DNA from: Agromyces hippuratus
GTDB lineage: Bacteria > Actinomycetota > Actinomycetes > Actinomycetales > Microbacteriaceae
DNA length: 64,000 nt
Reading direction: 5' to 3'
NCBI RefSeq assembly: GCF_013410355.1
Contig: NZ_JACCFI010000001.1
Span: forward strand, 2,356,001 to 2,420,000
The first letter of the stretch is position 1; each line of letters begins with the position of its first letter. Position numbers and translations under genes: made by a program. Under the pieces are notes generated by a model. The model was not told where the DNA came from, searched no databases, and saw only the letters and a list, made by a program, of their open reading frames with translations. Positions 1 to 9,400 of this stretch are shown piece after piece.

Positions 1-561
1 CTGCCCGGCCGACTCGTGCCGGGACTCTGGGGCGAACTGCTCACGGCCCTCGTCATCGCGGGTGCGTTCGGCGCCTTCCTCTCGACCTCGTCGGGGCTCG
101 TCGTCTCACTCGCGGGCGTGATCAGCCAGGACCTGCTCGGCGGCAGCGTGCGCGGCTTCCGCATCGCGGCCGTGGTCTCGTCGCTCGTCCCGCTCATCGT
201 GGCGCTCTCGACGGAGTCGGCCGGTCTCGCCGGCAGCGTCGGACTCGTCTTCGCGTTCACGGCGTCGACGCTCTGCCCCATGCTGATCCTCGGCATCTGG
301 TGGCGCGGGCTCACCGCGCGAGGGGCGATCGCGGGCATGCTCACTGGCGCGCTGCTCTCGGGGGCGGCCATCCTCGGCGGCCCGCTGTTCACGGCTGCGG
401 TGCCCGCGCTGCGCCCGTTCCTCGAGCAGCCCGCCGCATGGACCGTGCCGCTCGCCGTGCTCGTGACCGTGCTCGTCTCGCGCGGCGATCACCGCGGCAT
501 CCCGCGCGGCACCGACGCGTTCCTCACCCGACTGCACGTTCCAGAGCGGCGCGTGCGCTGA
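1..561 (+). CDS. Sodium:solute symporter (SSS family), C-terminal part
   Basis: The gene enters from the left edge, so only its last 186 or so codons are visible; the frame is open from base 1. About five hydrophobic helices can be read, with small-residue packing (GAFGAFLSTSSG), followed by CPMLILGIWWRGLTARGA. That last stretch is typical of the late helices of acetate/solute:Na+ symporters of the ActP/PutP superfamily. It would be an inner-membrane secondary transporter coupling substrate uptake to Na+ or H+. The polar tail after the last helix is short and ends in RRVR. The substrate cannot be read from this part. Family assignment is fairly sure; acetate specificity is only a guess. Confidence 0.75.
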   Translation: MPGRLVPGLWGELLTALVIAGAFGAFLSTSSGLVVSLAGVISQDLLGGSVRGFRIAAVVSSLVPLIVALSTESAGLAGSVGLVFAFTASTLCPMLILGIWWRGLTARGAIAGMLTGALLSGAAILGGPLFTAAVPALRPFLEQPAAWTVPLAVLVTVLVSRGDHRGIPRGTDAFLTRLHVPERRVR

Positions 562-595
562 CCGACCGGGGGGTGCGCGGCCCGGGTCGGTCGAA

Positions 596-601
596 TAGGC
601 T
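596..601 (+). promoter_or_regulatory. -10 box of leaderless promoter for the LPATG surface protein
   Basis: TAGGCT ends 7 nt before the ATG at 609. There is no Shine-Dalgarno, so the transcript probably starts at the start codon. Confidence 0.55.
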
Positions 602-608
602 GTGCGCC

Positions 609-2561
609 ATGCTTCGGGGGAATCGCATGCTCATCGCCGGTCTCGCCGGCCTCATCGCCGCAGCCGTCGTGACGACGGTCGCGATCGCACCGGCGTCGGC
701 CGCGACGACCGCGAGCTGGGCGGCCTGGGCGCCGCTCACCGGCGCCGGCGGTGCCTTCCAGACCACGATGACGCTCGCAGGGCAGCCCGCGCTCGCCGCC
801 TCGGTCGCGAGCGACTCCCGGGCCGGGCAGGTCGGCGTCATCTCCGGAGCATCCGCTTGGCTCGCACAGGGCACTCCGGTCGGCGCGAAGTACGGCTCGA
901 GCCAGAACCAGCCCTACCTGAACCTCCGCCCGAAGGCCGACACGCCTGCGGGCGCCTCGACGACGACGTACTCGTTCCCGACCCCGACCCCGTCGACGAA
1001 CTGGACGTTCGTGCTCGGCGACATCGACGCCGACCAGGTGCGCATCTCGGCGGTCGGGGCGGACGGTGCGGCGCTCACAGCCGACGAACTCGGGTTCCGG
1101 GGCGGGTTCAACTACTGCGCTCCGGGCGTCGTCGGCAAGCCCTCGTGCGCGGGCGACGCGGCCGACGTGCCGAGCTGGAATCCCACGACGCTCACGCTCA
1201 CGGGCAACGCGGCCGCCGCCGACACGAGCGGGGCATCGGCCTGGTTCGAGCCCTCGGTGCCGATCTCCTCGCTCACGTTCGTGTTCGCCCGGCGATCGGG
1301 GCTGCCGGTCTACCAGACCTGGTTCGCCTCACTGGCGCGTGACATCACGGGCACCGTCACCGACGCCGGCACCGACCCGGTCGACGGAGTCGCCCTCAAC
1401 CTCGTCGACGCCAGCGGCACGATCGTCGGCACCACGACCACTGCCGGCGGCGGCCTCTACGGCTTCCCCGGCTTCTTCGCGACCGACGGGTACACCGTCG
1501 AGGCGGTGCTGTCGACGGGAAAGATCGCCGTCGACGCCTCTCGCAAGCCCGCCGACCTGTCGACCGCCGACGCCGTGGTCGACTTCACGATCCGCGACAT
1601 CGTGCCGGTCGCGGTCTCGGGCAACGTCTCCGACTCCGACGGCAATCCGATGCCCGGGGTCGTGGTGACGATCGACGGCATCACCACGACGACCGACACG
1701 AACGGCGACTACCTCTTCGACACCGTGCCGGTGGGCACGCACACGGCGACGATCACGACGCCCGACGGCTACACCGTCACGACGAGCCCGCCGCCGTTCA
1801 CCATCCCCGACGGCGTCGAGACGCCGATCACCGATGTGGACTTCGTCGTCGCGGCGAACCCGATGCTCTCGGGCACGGTCACCGCTGCGGGTGCCGGTGT
1901 GCCCGGCGTCACGATCACCGCGACCGGCCCGGGCGGCACCCGCTCCACCGTGACCGGCGCCGACGGAGGCTACCGCTTCCCGCTCCTGCCGACGGGCGAC
2001 TACACGATCGAGATGACGACGCCCGACGGCTCCATCGCGGTGGGGCCCGCGACGCGAAGCGAGTCGGTGGCGGTAGACGACGTGACCGGTGTCGACTTCG
2101 CCATCGCGAAGACCGGCAGCATCGAGGGTGCCGTCGCCGCCGACGACGGCACGCCGTTCCCCGGCGCGACCATCACGATCACCGGCCCTGACGGGTCGAC
2201 GCCGATCTCGAGCGGCCCCGACGGCACCTACGCGGCAGACGCCCTGCCGCCCGGCGAGTACACGATGACGCTGACGGTTCCGGCCGGGTACACCGTGGTC
2301 GGGCCCACGACGCTCACCGTCACCATCACCGAGGCCGGCGAGGCGTTCAGCGACCAGGACTTCGTGCTGCTCGCGGATGCACCGACCCCGACCACACCGC
2401 CCAGCACGCCGCCGGCGGGCGGCTCGACGCCCACCGGCACACTGCCGGCCACCGGCGTGGACCCCGCCTTCGGTGCCGCCGCGTGGATCGCACTCGGCAC
2501 GCTCGTCGTCGGAGCCTCGGCGATCGCGACGACCCGAGTGCGCCGCCGCTCGATGCGCTGA
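609..2561 (+). CDS. LPATG-anchored surface protein with four SdrD-B/CNA-B-like repeats
   Basis: Predicted 650-aa secreted, sortase-anchored wall protein. Residues 1-31 form a signal peptide (basic start, long Ala/Val core, cleavage near PASA). Residues 32-245 are a beta-rich N-terminal domain with a Cys pair that I cannot name. Four repeats of about 85 aa follow, starting near residues 245, 336, 420 and 504. Each opens with a (S/T)GxV motif and has GxYxFxxxPxGxYT near the end, as in carboxypeptidase-regulatory-like or SdrD B domains. A Thr/Pro-rich linker leads to LPATG at 612-616, a hydrophobic helix and an RRRSMR tail, the classic cell-wall sorting signal. The start was chosen from the -10 box 7 nt upstream; an in-frame ATG at 627 is the alternative. 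The ligand is unknown. No sortase gene is in the window. Confidence 0.8.
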   Translation: MLRGNRMLIAGLAGLIAAAVVTTVAIAPASAATTASWAAWAPLTGAGGAFQTTMTLAGQPALAASVASDSRAGQVGVISGASAWLAQGTPVGAKYGSSQNQPYLNLRPKADTPAGASTTTYSFPTPTPSTNWTFVLGDIDADQVRISAVGADGAALTADELGFRGGFNYCAPGVVGKPSCAGDAADVPSWNPTTLTLTGNAAAADTSGASAWFEPSVPISSLTFVFARRSGLPVYQTWFASLARDITGTVTDAGTDPVDGVALNLVDASGTIVGTTTTAGGGLYGFPGFFATDGYTVEAVLSTGKIAVDASRKPADLSTADAVVDFTIRDIVPVAVSGNVSDSDGNPMPGVVVTIDGITTTTDTNGDYLFDTVPVGTHTATITTPDGYTVTTSPPPFTIPDGVETPITDVDFVVAANPMLSGTVTAAGAGVPGVTITATGPGGTRSTVTGADGGYRFPLLPTGDYTIEMTTPDGSIAVGPATRSESVAVDDVTGVDFAIAKTGSIEGAVAADDGTPFPGATITITGPDGSTPISSGPDGTYAADALPPGEYTMTLTVPAGYTVVGPTTLTVTITEAGEAFSDQDFVLLADAPTPTTPPSTPPAGGSTPTGTLPATGVDPAFGAAAWIALGTLVVGASAIATTRVRRRSMR

Positions 2562-2611
2562 GCCGCGAGCCCCGCCGCGAGCCCCGCCGAGAGCCGACGG
2601 AGCCGCCCGGG

Positions 2612-2617
2612 TAGACT
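2612..2617 (+). promoter_or_regulatory. -10 box of leaderless promoter (TauE/SafE gene)
   Basis: TAGACT lies 6 nt before the GTG start at 2624. No Shine-Dalgarno is present. Confidence 0.55.
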
Positions 2618-2623
2618 CGCCCG

Positions 2624-3364
2624 GTGCTCCTGCCCGTCGCCGTCTCCGTGCTCGTCGGCGCACTGGCCCAGCGCATCACGGGCATGGGCTTCGCGCTCAT
2701 CGCCGCACCCGCGCTCGTGATCCTGCTCGGCCCGTTCGACGGCGTCGTGCTCGTGAACCTCTGCGCGGTGCTCTCCTCGCTCCTCATCCTGCCGAGGGTC
2801 TGGCGACACATCGATTGGCAGCGATTCGGATGGCTCGTCGTGCCGGCGCTCGTCGGCACCGCCGTCGGCGCGCTCGTCGCGGCACGCCTGCCGGGGCCGG
2901 TGCTCCAGCTCGGTGTCGGCGTGCTCGTGGTCGTGGCGCTCACCGTGTCGCTCGCCGTCACCCGCACCGACCACGTCGCGACGGGTCCGTTTCCGGCGAT
3001 CGTGGCCGGCGCGGCATCCGGGTTCATGAACGCGTCGGCCGGCGTCGGCGGACCGGCCCTCAGCGTCTACGCGGTCGCGACGCGCTGGCCGCAGGCGGGT
3101 TTCGCCGCCACGGCCCAGCCCTACTTCGTCGTGATCGGGGCTGCCTCGCTCGTCGGCAAGCTCGGGGCGACCGGGTGGGCGCTGCCCGAGCTCGAGCCGG
3201 GCGCCTGGCCGCTCGTCATCGGCGCGCTGCTCGTCGGCCTCGGCCTCGGCGAGCTCCTGCACCGCCGCATCCCCCATCATGTGGCGCGTCTCGCCGTGAT
3301 CGTGATCGCGTACGCCGGCGGCGTGGCCGCGATGATCGACGGCGCGTTGCAGCTCTGGGGCTAG
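2624..3364 (+). CDS. TSUP (TauE/SafE) family membrane permease
   Basis: This 246-aa, strongly hydrophobic protein has about eight transmembrane segments in two halves. Both halves carry the glycine-rich pattern of the TauE/SafE family: GALAQRITGMGFALIAAP at the N-terminus and AGAASGFMNASAGVGGPAL in the middle. Known members export or import sulfite, sulfoacetate or related organosulfur anions across the cytoplasmic membrane; the substrate here is not evident. The GTG start is supported by a leaderless -10 box. The gene is convergent with the acetyltransferase that follows; the two stop codons share the four bases CTAG (3361-3364), so there is no room for a terminator between them. Confidence 0.8.
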   Translation: MLLPVAVSVLVGALAQRITGMGFALIAAPALVILLGPFDGVVLVNLCAVLSSLLILPRVWRHIDWQRFGWLVVPALVGTAVGALVAARLPGPVLQLGVGVLVVVALTVSLAVTRTDHVATGPFPAIVAGAASGFMNASAGVGGPALSVYAVATRWPQAGFAATAQPYFVVIGAASLVGKLGATGWALPELEPGAWPLVIGALLVGLGLGELLHRRIPHHVARLAVIVIAYAGGVAAMIDGALQLWG

Positions 3365-4005
3365 CTGCGCTCGCGCACCTCGACCGGCTGCTCGCCGTAC
3401 TCGGCGAGTCGCGCTTCGAGACCGGCGCGCACCTCGGGCCACTCGTCGATGATGACCGAGTACACGGCGCTGTCGCGCCAGCTGCCGTCGGCCCGGCGCT
3501 TGTGGCGGCGCAGCACGCCGTCGAGCTGCGCCCCGATCCGCTCGATCGCAGCGCGCGAACGCGCGTTGTTCGCGTCGGCCTGGATCTTCACGCGGCCGAA
3601 CCCGCTGCGGAACGCGAGGTCGAGCAGCAGCAGCTTCGCCTCGGGGTTCACCGCGCTGCCCCAGACGCCGGGGTCGTAGGCCGTCCAGCCGATGTGCGCC
3701 GACTCGTTCGGCAGGTCGAAGTCGGCGAGCTTCGTGGCGCCGACCACGCGCCCATCGCCGGAGCCGCCGCACAGGCGAACGGTCCACGGCATCGCCGTCT
3801 CGCCGGCCGAGTAGTAATCGCGCGCGAACGCGTCGTAGGCGTCGGCATCCGCGGGCAGCCCGGCGGGACCGCCGCCGTAGCCTCCCGCGAAGACCTGGGG
3901 CCGGCAGAGCGCTCGGTACAGCTCGGGGATGTCGGCGACCTCGAACGGGTTGAGGCGGATGAATCGGCCGACGAGCTCGTCGGCGGCGGGGCGCTGCGCA
4001 GTCAC
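3361..4005 (-). CDS. GNAT family N-acetyltransferase (RimJ/RimL-like)
   Basis: Predicted cytoplasmic protein of 214 aa, read from GTG at 4005. It contains the RimJ/RimL-type pattern: an N-terminal (GRFIRLNPFEVADIPEL) strand-helix, a core with GRVVGATKLADFD, the SAHIGWTAYDPGVWGSAVNPEAKLLLLDLAF stretch (acetyl-CoA-binding loop region) and KIQADANNARSRAAIERIGAQLDG near the end. This family moves an acetyl group from acetyl-CoA to the N-terminus of ribosomal proteins or to small molecules. A longer in-frame start exists upstream, but family homology begins at about this codon. The stop overlaps that of the convergent permease gene. The acceptor substrate is unknown. Confidence 0.8.
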   Translation of the reverse strand: MTAQRPAADELVGRFIRLNPFEVADIPELYRALCRPQVFAGGYGGGPAGLPADADAYDAFARDYYSAGETAMPWTVRLCGGSGDGRVVGATKLADFDLPNESAHIGWTAYDPGVWGSAVNPEAKLLLLDLAFRSGFGRVKIQADANNARSRAAIERIGAQLDGVLRRHKRRADGSWRDSAVYSVIIDEWPEVRAGLEARLAEYGEQPVEVRERS

Positions 4006-4149
4006 GGTTCGAGTGTGCCACGCGCCGGTAGCGCGCACGTGGCCGATCAGCGACGAGACGGATCGTCTCGTTTCGCAGGCCTTCCCCTCGACCGGCAGCA
4101 CCCCTACGATGACGGGAGCACGACCACGACGAACGAAGGGTGGGGGGCC

Positions 4150-4371
4150 ATGGGTTCTCTGGACGACATCACGAAGAAGGCGCAAGACTTCATCGAGGAG
4201 AACAAGGACAAGATCGCCGAGGCGCTCGACAGCGAGCAGGCGGAGGACATCAGCGACAAGCTGCTCGACGGGGTCACGGAGGCCGCGAAGAAGGTCGTCC
4301 CCGAAGAGCACCACGACAAGATCGATGGTGTTCGCGAGAACATCGACGGGGCCGTCGGCACCGAGAAGTAG
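4150..4371 (+). CDS. MT0933-like small hydrophilic protein (antitoxin family Pfam)
   Basis: A 73-aa, highly charged helical protein that begins MGSLDDITKKAQDFIEEN and is rich in Lys/Glu. It resembles the actinobacterial MT0933-like family (annotated as antitoxin after Rv0909). No toxin gene adjoins it here, so a toxin-antitoxin role is doubtful; a stress or housekeeping role is equally possible. It has a strong purine-rich Shine-Dalgarno (AAGGGTGGGG, 6-14 nt before the ATG). A canonical intrinsic terminator follows at 4388-4416, making it a single-gene transcript. Confidence 0.6.
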   Translation: MGSLDDITKKAQDFIEENKDKIAEALDSEQAEDISDKLLDGVTEAAKKVVPEEHHDKIDGVRENIDGAVGTEK

Positions 4372-4387
4372 TCGACCGGATTCGATA

Positions 4388-4416
4388 GGGGGCGGATGTC
4401 ACGGACATCCGCCCCC
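4388..4416 (+). terminator. Intrinsic terminator after the MT0933-like gene
   Basis: GGGGGCGGATGT pairs perfectly with ACATCCGCCCCC around a 5-nt loop (12-13 bp stem), followed by TTCGTCGTC. It lies 16 nt after the stop codon. Confidence 0.85.
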
Positions 4417-4462
4417 TTCGTCGTCCCCGCCCGGCTCGGCGACGCGCCAGGGGCGCGCTCGC

Positions 4463-4491
4463 TTGCGACCCGGCAGCCGGGTTGCCACGAT
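4463..4491 (+). promoter_or_regulatory. Candidate sigma70-type promoter of the alkylsulfatase gene
   Basis: TTGCGA (4463-4468) and CACGAT (4486-4491) are separated by 17 bp, about 40 nt before the start codon. The -10 match is imperfect. Confidence 0.35.
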
Positions 4492-4531
4492 GGAAGTGGC
4501 GATCACGCCCACGAAGGGGGAACTTCACTCA

Positions 4532-6400
4532 ATGGATCACAAGCCGGCCACGGACACCATCCGGGCACAACAGGCGGCGGCACTCGCGCAGCTGCCGTTC
4601 GACGACACACGCGACTTCGACGATGCCGATCGCGGCTTCATCGCGGCCCTCGAGCCCGGTGTGGTGCGAAACGACGCCGGCGATGTCGTGTGGGACAACG
4701 ACAGCTACGCGTTCCTCGAGGGCGAGGCGCCCGCGACGGTGCACCCGAGCCTGTGGCGGCAGTCGCAGCTCGTCGCGCGCCAGGGCCTCTACGAGGTCGT
4801 CGAGGGCATCTACCAGCTGCGCGGCATCGACCTCTCGAACATGACGATCGTCGAAGGCGACACGGGCATCATCGTGATCGACCCGCTCATCTCGACTGAG
4901 ACCGCGGCCGCCGCCATCGCGCTGTACCGCGCGAACCGAGGCGACCGCAAGGTCGTGGCCATCATCCACACGCACTCGCACGTCGACCACTTCGGCGGTG
5001 TCTTCGGCGTGACCTCGCAGGCCGAGGTCGATGCCGGCGCGGTGCAGGTCATCGCCCCCGAGGGCTTCGTCGAGCACGCGGTCGCCGAGAACGTCTACGC
5101 CGGCACGGCGATGGCGCGGCGCGCGGGCTACATGTACGGCGCCGCGCTCGAGCGCGGGCCGCAGGGTGCTGTGGGCGCCGGCCTCGGCCAGACGACGTCG
5201 ACCGGAGCCGTCGGCATGATCGTGCCGACGCTCGAGATCACGACCACGGGCGAGACGCACACCGTCGACGGCGTCGAGATCGAGTTCCAGATGGCTCCCG
5301 GCACCGAAGCGCCGTCGGAGATGCACTTCTACTTCCCGCGCTACCGCGCACTCTGCATGGCCGAGAACGCGACGCACAACCTGCACAACCTGCTCACGCT
5401 CCGCGGTGCCGTCGTGCGCGACCCGCACGTCTGGTCGCAGTACCTCACCGAGGCCATCACGCGATACGCCGATCGCACCGACGCCGTCTTCGCCTCGCAC
5501 CACTGGCCGACCTGGGGCCGCGAGAACATCGTCGAGTTCCTCTCGGTGCAGCGCGACCTCTACGCCTACCTGCACGACCAGACGCTCCGCCTCGTCAACC
5601 GCGGGTACACCGCAGCCGAGGCCGCGGAGATGTTCGAGATGCCGCCGGCACTCGATCAGGCGTGGAGCACGCGCGGCTACTACGGTTCGGTGAGCCACAA
5701 CGTCAAGGCCATCGTGCAGCGCTACCTCGGCTGGTTCGACGGCAACCCGGCACGCCTCTGGCCGCACCCGCCGGGCGCGATCGCCACCCGCTACGTCGAC
5801 GCGATGGGCGGCATCGACCGCGTCGTCGAGCTCGCACAGGCCGCCTACGACTCCGGCGACTTCCGCTGGGCGGCGACGCTGCTCGACCACGCCGTGTTCG
5901 TCGACGAGCGCCACGAGGCGGCTCGGGCCCTGTACGCCGACACGCTCGAACAGCTGGCGTACGGCTCCGAGAACGGCACGTGGCGCAACTTCTTCCTCTC
6001 GGGTGCGACCGAGCTGCGCGTCGGCAACTTCGGCACGCCGACGAAGACCGCGGCCCCGTCGATGCTCGCCCAGCTGACGCCCGAGCAGATGCTCGACGCG
6101 ATCGCGATCAAGGTCGACGGCCCGAAGGCGTGGGACCTCGACCTCGCGTTCGCGATCGTGCTCACCGACCTCGACCGCCGCTTCCGGATCACGCTTCGCA
6201 ACGGCGTGCTGATCTACCTCGAGAACGGCGCCGGAGACGTCGAGCTCACGCTCAGCCTCACGAAGGGCCGACTCCTGGCGCTCCTCGGCGGCGACTCGAC
6301 GTCAGCCGGCGTCGCGACCGAGGGCGACGCCTCGGTGCTCGAGCGGCTGCTCGGGGTCATCGACCCGGGCGACGAGGCATTCGCCATCGTCACGCCGTAG
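4532..6400 (+). CDS. Alkylsulfatase-like metallo-beta-lactamase fold hydrolase with SCP2 domain
   Basis: This 622-aa protein matches the linear primary-alkylsulfatase family (SdsA1/BDS1 type), which cleaves alkyl sulfate esters to alcohol and sulfate. The metallo-beta-lactamase domain holds the zinc motif THSHVDH (H148, H150, D152, H153). The family sequence MAENATHNLHNL and an alkylsulfatase dimerisation region (about 390-500) follow. The last 120 residues look like an SCP2 sterol-carrier domain that would hold the alkyl chain. No signal peptide is visible, so it is probably cytoplasmic, unlike secreted SdsA1. The start has AAGGGGG 11 nt upstream. The gene is monocistronic and ends at a shared hairpin terminator. 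The TauE/SafE anion permease 1.2 kb away could fit sulfur scavenging, but that link is inference. Confidence 0.85.
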   Translation: MDHKPATDTIRAQQAAALAQLPFDDTRDFDDADRGFIAALEPGVVRNDAGDVVWDNDSYAFLEGEAPATVHPSLWRQSQLVARQGLYEVVEGIYQLRGIDLSNMTIVEGDTGIIVIDPLISTETAAAAIALYRANRGDRKVVAIIHTHSHVDHFGGVFGVTSQAEVDAGAVQVIAPEGFVEHAVAENVYAGTAMARRAGYMYGAALERGPQGAVGAGLGQTTSTGAVGMIVPTLEITTTGETHTVDGVEIEFQMAPGTEAPSEMHFYFPRYRALCMAENATHNLHNLLTLRGAVVRDPHVWSQYLTEAITRYADRTDAVFASHHWPTWGRENIVEFLSVQRDLYAYLHDQTLRLVNRGYTAAEAAEMFEMPPALDQAWSTRGYYGSVSHNVKAIVQRYLGWFDGNPARLWPHPPGAIATRYVDAMGGIDRVVELAQAAYDSGDFRWAATLLDHAVFVDERHEAARALYADTLEQLAYGSENGTWRNFFLSGATELRVGNFGTPTKTAAPSMLAQLTPEQMLDAIAIKVDGPKAWDLDLAFAIVLTDLDRRFRITLRNGVLIYLENGAGDVELTLSLTKGRLLALLGGDSTSAGVATEGDASVLERLLGVIDPGDEAFAIVTP

Positions 6401-6421
6401 TACGCGCGACGCTCCACGAGC

Positions 6422-6453
6422 AACGCCCGGCCGGGACATCCCGGCCGGGCGTT
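6422..6453. terminator. Bidirectional intrinsic terminator
   Basis: AACGCCCGGCCGGGA and TCCCGGCCGGGCGTT form a perfect 15-bp dyad. It sits between the convergent alkylsulfatase and giant surface protein genes, with a T-rich tail (CTTCGTTCC) on the plus side. Confidence 0.85.
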
Positions 6454-6485
6454 CTTCGTTCCTCCGCTTCAGAGAGTGCCGTGCC

Positions 6486-9400
6486 TCAGCGGGTGCCCAG
6501 CCTCAGCTCGGCCCGGCTCCGCCGACGGCGCACGACCACGAACGCGACGAGCGCCAGCCCGCCGCCCGTCAGGAGCAGCGCCCAGGTCAGGCGTGCGGCG
6601 AGCGCGTCGCCGTCGAAGCCCGTCGCGGGCAGCGGCGGGGCGAAGCGGTTGTCGACCGTGATGGTCACGATCTCGTCGTCGCCGACGACCACCGGGTTCG
6701 CCTCGGTCGCGCTCACGGCGACCTCCACCGCGCCGCCTGCGTCGACCTCTTCGGCCCAGCACTCGGCGCCGACCGGCAGCTCGTCGAATCGCTTCGTCTC
6801 GCCAGCCGTGATCGTCACCGACTCGGCGTCGAGCGCGAAGTACGGGTCGTTCGCACCGCGATCGAGCACGCAGGTGAGTGCGATCGTGAAGGACTTGCCC
6901 GCGGCCTGGTCGACCGCACCGCTCACCGTCTTCTCGAGCTCGATGCCGCCGTTGTCGAAGGTGTTCGTCGCCGTGATCGTCAACAACTGCGCCGTGTCGG
7001 ATGCCTCGACGATCGCCGCGTTCTCGTACGAGTCGAAGTCGACCGTCGCGCTCGATGCGCCGCCCGCATCCGTCTCGGTGGCGAAGCAGTGCGTGCCACC
7101 CGGCAGGTGCACCGGGTCGCCGTTCGCGTCGACGACCTCGATCGTCTCCCCCGCAGCGATCTCGATCGCTCCGTCGTAGAGCGTGACGAGCTCTCCGTCG
7201 ACCTCCACCTGACACGTCAGCTGCACCGTGAACACCGCGTCGGCGACGTACTCTGCGTCGGCTGCCTCACCGTCGGCCTCCTTGGTGAGCTCGACGGTGC
7301 CGAGCGAGAACTCGTTGACGAACCCGGCGGTGACCACGGTCTCGACGCCCGCCTCGGCCTGGTCGGCGATCGTGACGGTCACCGGCGCCGCCGGGTCATC
7401 CGCGTGGCCCGCATCCGTCTCGGTGACGACGCACTCCGCTCCCACTGGGATGCCGGTGATCGTCCGACTCCGGAACGGCCCGTCGCCGCCGTCGCTCACC
7501 ACGACGAGCTCCTCGTCGACCACGGTCGTGTCCTCGTAGGTGCAGACGACCTCGAAGACGTACTCGCCCTCGGAGAAGTCACCTGCTCCGGGGCCGGACA
7601 TCGACTTCAGCACGTCGACCGCCCCGGTGCGGAACTCGTTGTCGATGTCGACCCGCACAGGGTCCTCGGCCGAGGCATCGCCCACGATGATCGGCGTCTC
7701 GGGCGTCACCGACGACGCGGTGGCACCGCCGTCGTCGATCTCGGTGACGTCGCACTCCGCCCCGGTGGGCAGGTTCTCGACGAGCCACACGTCGCCCGGG
7801 GCATCCTTCGTCAGGGTGTGCGTGCCGTCGTAGACCGTATCGGGGTCCGCGGCCGGGAGCGTGCAGACGAGCCGCACCTCGAAGTCGCCGAAGCTGCCGC
7901 CCCATGCGTCGGCACCGGTGCCGGTCACCGACTTCACGATCTCGACCGAACCGACGGAGTAGCTGTTCGTCACGGCGACGAGGGTGACCGACTGGCCGGT
8001 CTCGTCGTCGGGCAGCACGGTGAACTCCGCACTCGTGACGTCGCCGCGGTCGTCCTCCACGCCGTCCTGCGTGACGACGATCGACGTGTCGGCACCGGCC
8101 TGATCGGTCTCCTCGACCGTGCAGACCGAACCCACCGGCAGCGGCTCGAACGGCAGCGACTCGCCGGCCGTCAGCTCGAAGTCGACGTCGAACACCGTCT
8201 CGCCATCGAACACGCAGCTCGCGTTGAACCGGTAGACGGTGTCGTAGACGATGTCGTCGCCGCTCTGGTTCTCGGCGCCGCCGTTGTCGACGGCCTTGCT
8301 GACGGTGAACCCGCCGAGCTCGTAGGTGTTCGTGACGGTCACCCGCTCCAGCTCCGAGCCGTCAGGCGCCGGGTGATGGATGTCGGGCCGGGACGTCAGG
8401 TCTCGGCGCGCCGTCACCTCGCCCGAGCGGCCGTCGGCACCGGCTGGGTCGTACGTGACCGTCGAGCCCTGTGCCGCGATCTCCTGCACGGTGCACTCGG
8501 AGTACATCGGCAGGTTCGTGCCCTCGCCGAAGACGACCTCGGTACCATCGGCCGGCACGGTCACCGGAGACGAAGGGCTTCCGTCGCCGTCGACGAGCGA
8601 GACCGGTTCACCCCCCGAAACGCACTGCACGTCGAAGTCGTAGGAGGCGGGCAGCGGCCACTCGGCAGGCCAGTCATCGGGGACGACGACCTCCTTCTCG
8701 AGTGCGATGTCACCGGTCGGCACGGCCACGCCCGAACGCACCGGCTCGACCGGACCCTGGTAGATCTCCTCGGCATCGAACTCGGCACGTGAACCGGCCG
8801 CGACCGCGTTCCACGCGATGGGCAGTCCGCCGTCCACCGCGGCGGGGTTCGAGTACGGGGTCTGCGTGTCGAAGGTGAGCCCACCGGACGCCCGCGGCGA
8901 GAGACCCCGCCCGTCGGGCCAAGTGACGACGACCTTGATCGCCCTGGCCTGGGCGAGCTCGGCCGCCGGCGTGGCGTCGGTGAACTCGATCCAGTCGCGC
9001 GTGCTCACATCGCCGTAACACGGGTCATCGGTCGGCATCGACGTCGTGCGGGTGCTGAACTCGATGTCCGACGCGTTGCAGGCGGTCGCGGGAACCGTCG
9101 TCAGGTAGTAGCTCCTGAACGAGATGGTGGGGTCGAGGATGGTGACGTTGCCGAGGAAGACCGGCGACCATTCGGAGCCGCGGTTCGTGCCGATGGTCAC
9201 GCCGGTGTCGCCGATCGCCGGCAGCACGTCGATGCCGCCGATCGACTCCACGGGGACGTTGCCGAGGTTCGTGAAGGCGATGGCCCACCGCTCGATGCCG
9301 CCGGGGCGGGTGATCGGAACGCAGTTGCTGAGGTAGAAGCCGGGGATCAGGGCGTTCGGCTGGGCGCATGCGTCGGCCGAGTCCGGGTCGGTCGTGTTGA

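Noticed and set aside
2228..4021. 597-codon minus-strand frame over the surface protein and TauE/SafE genes
   Set aside because: Its start and composition are those of antisense GC-rich shadow. Real genes with domain signatures occupy this region.
4150..4371. Toxin-antitoxin locus with the MT0933-like protein
   Set aside because: No partner gene lies on either side and a terminator follows at once. The family name alone does not support a TA pair.
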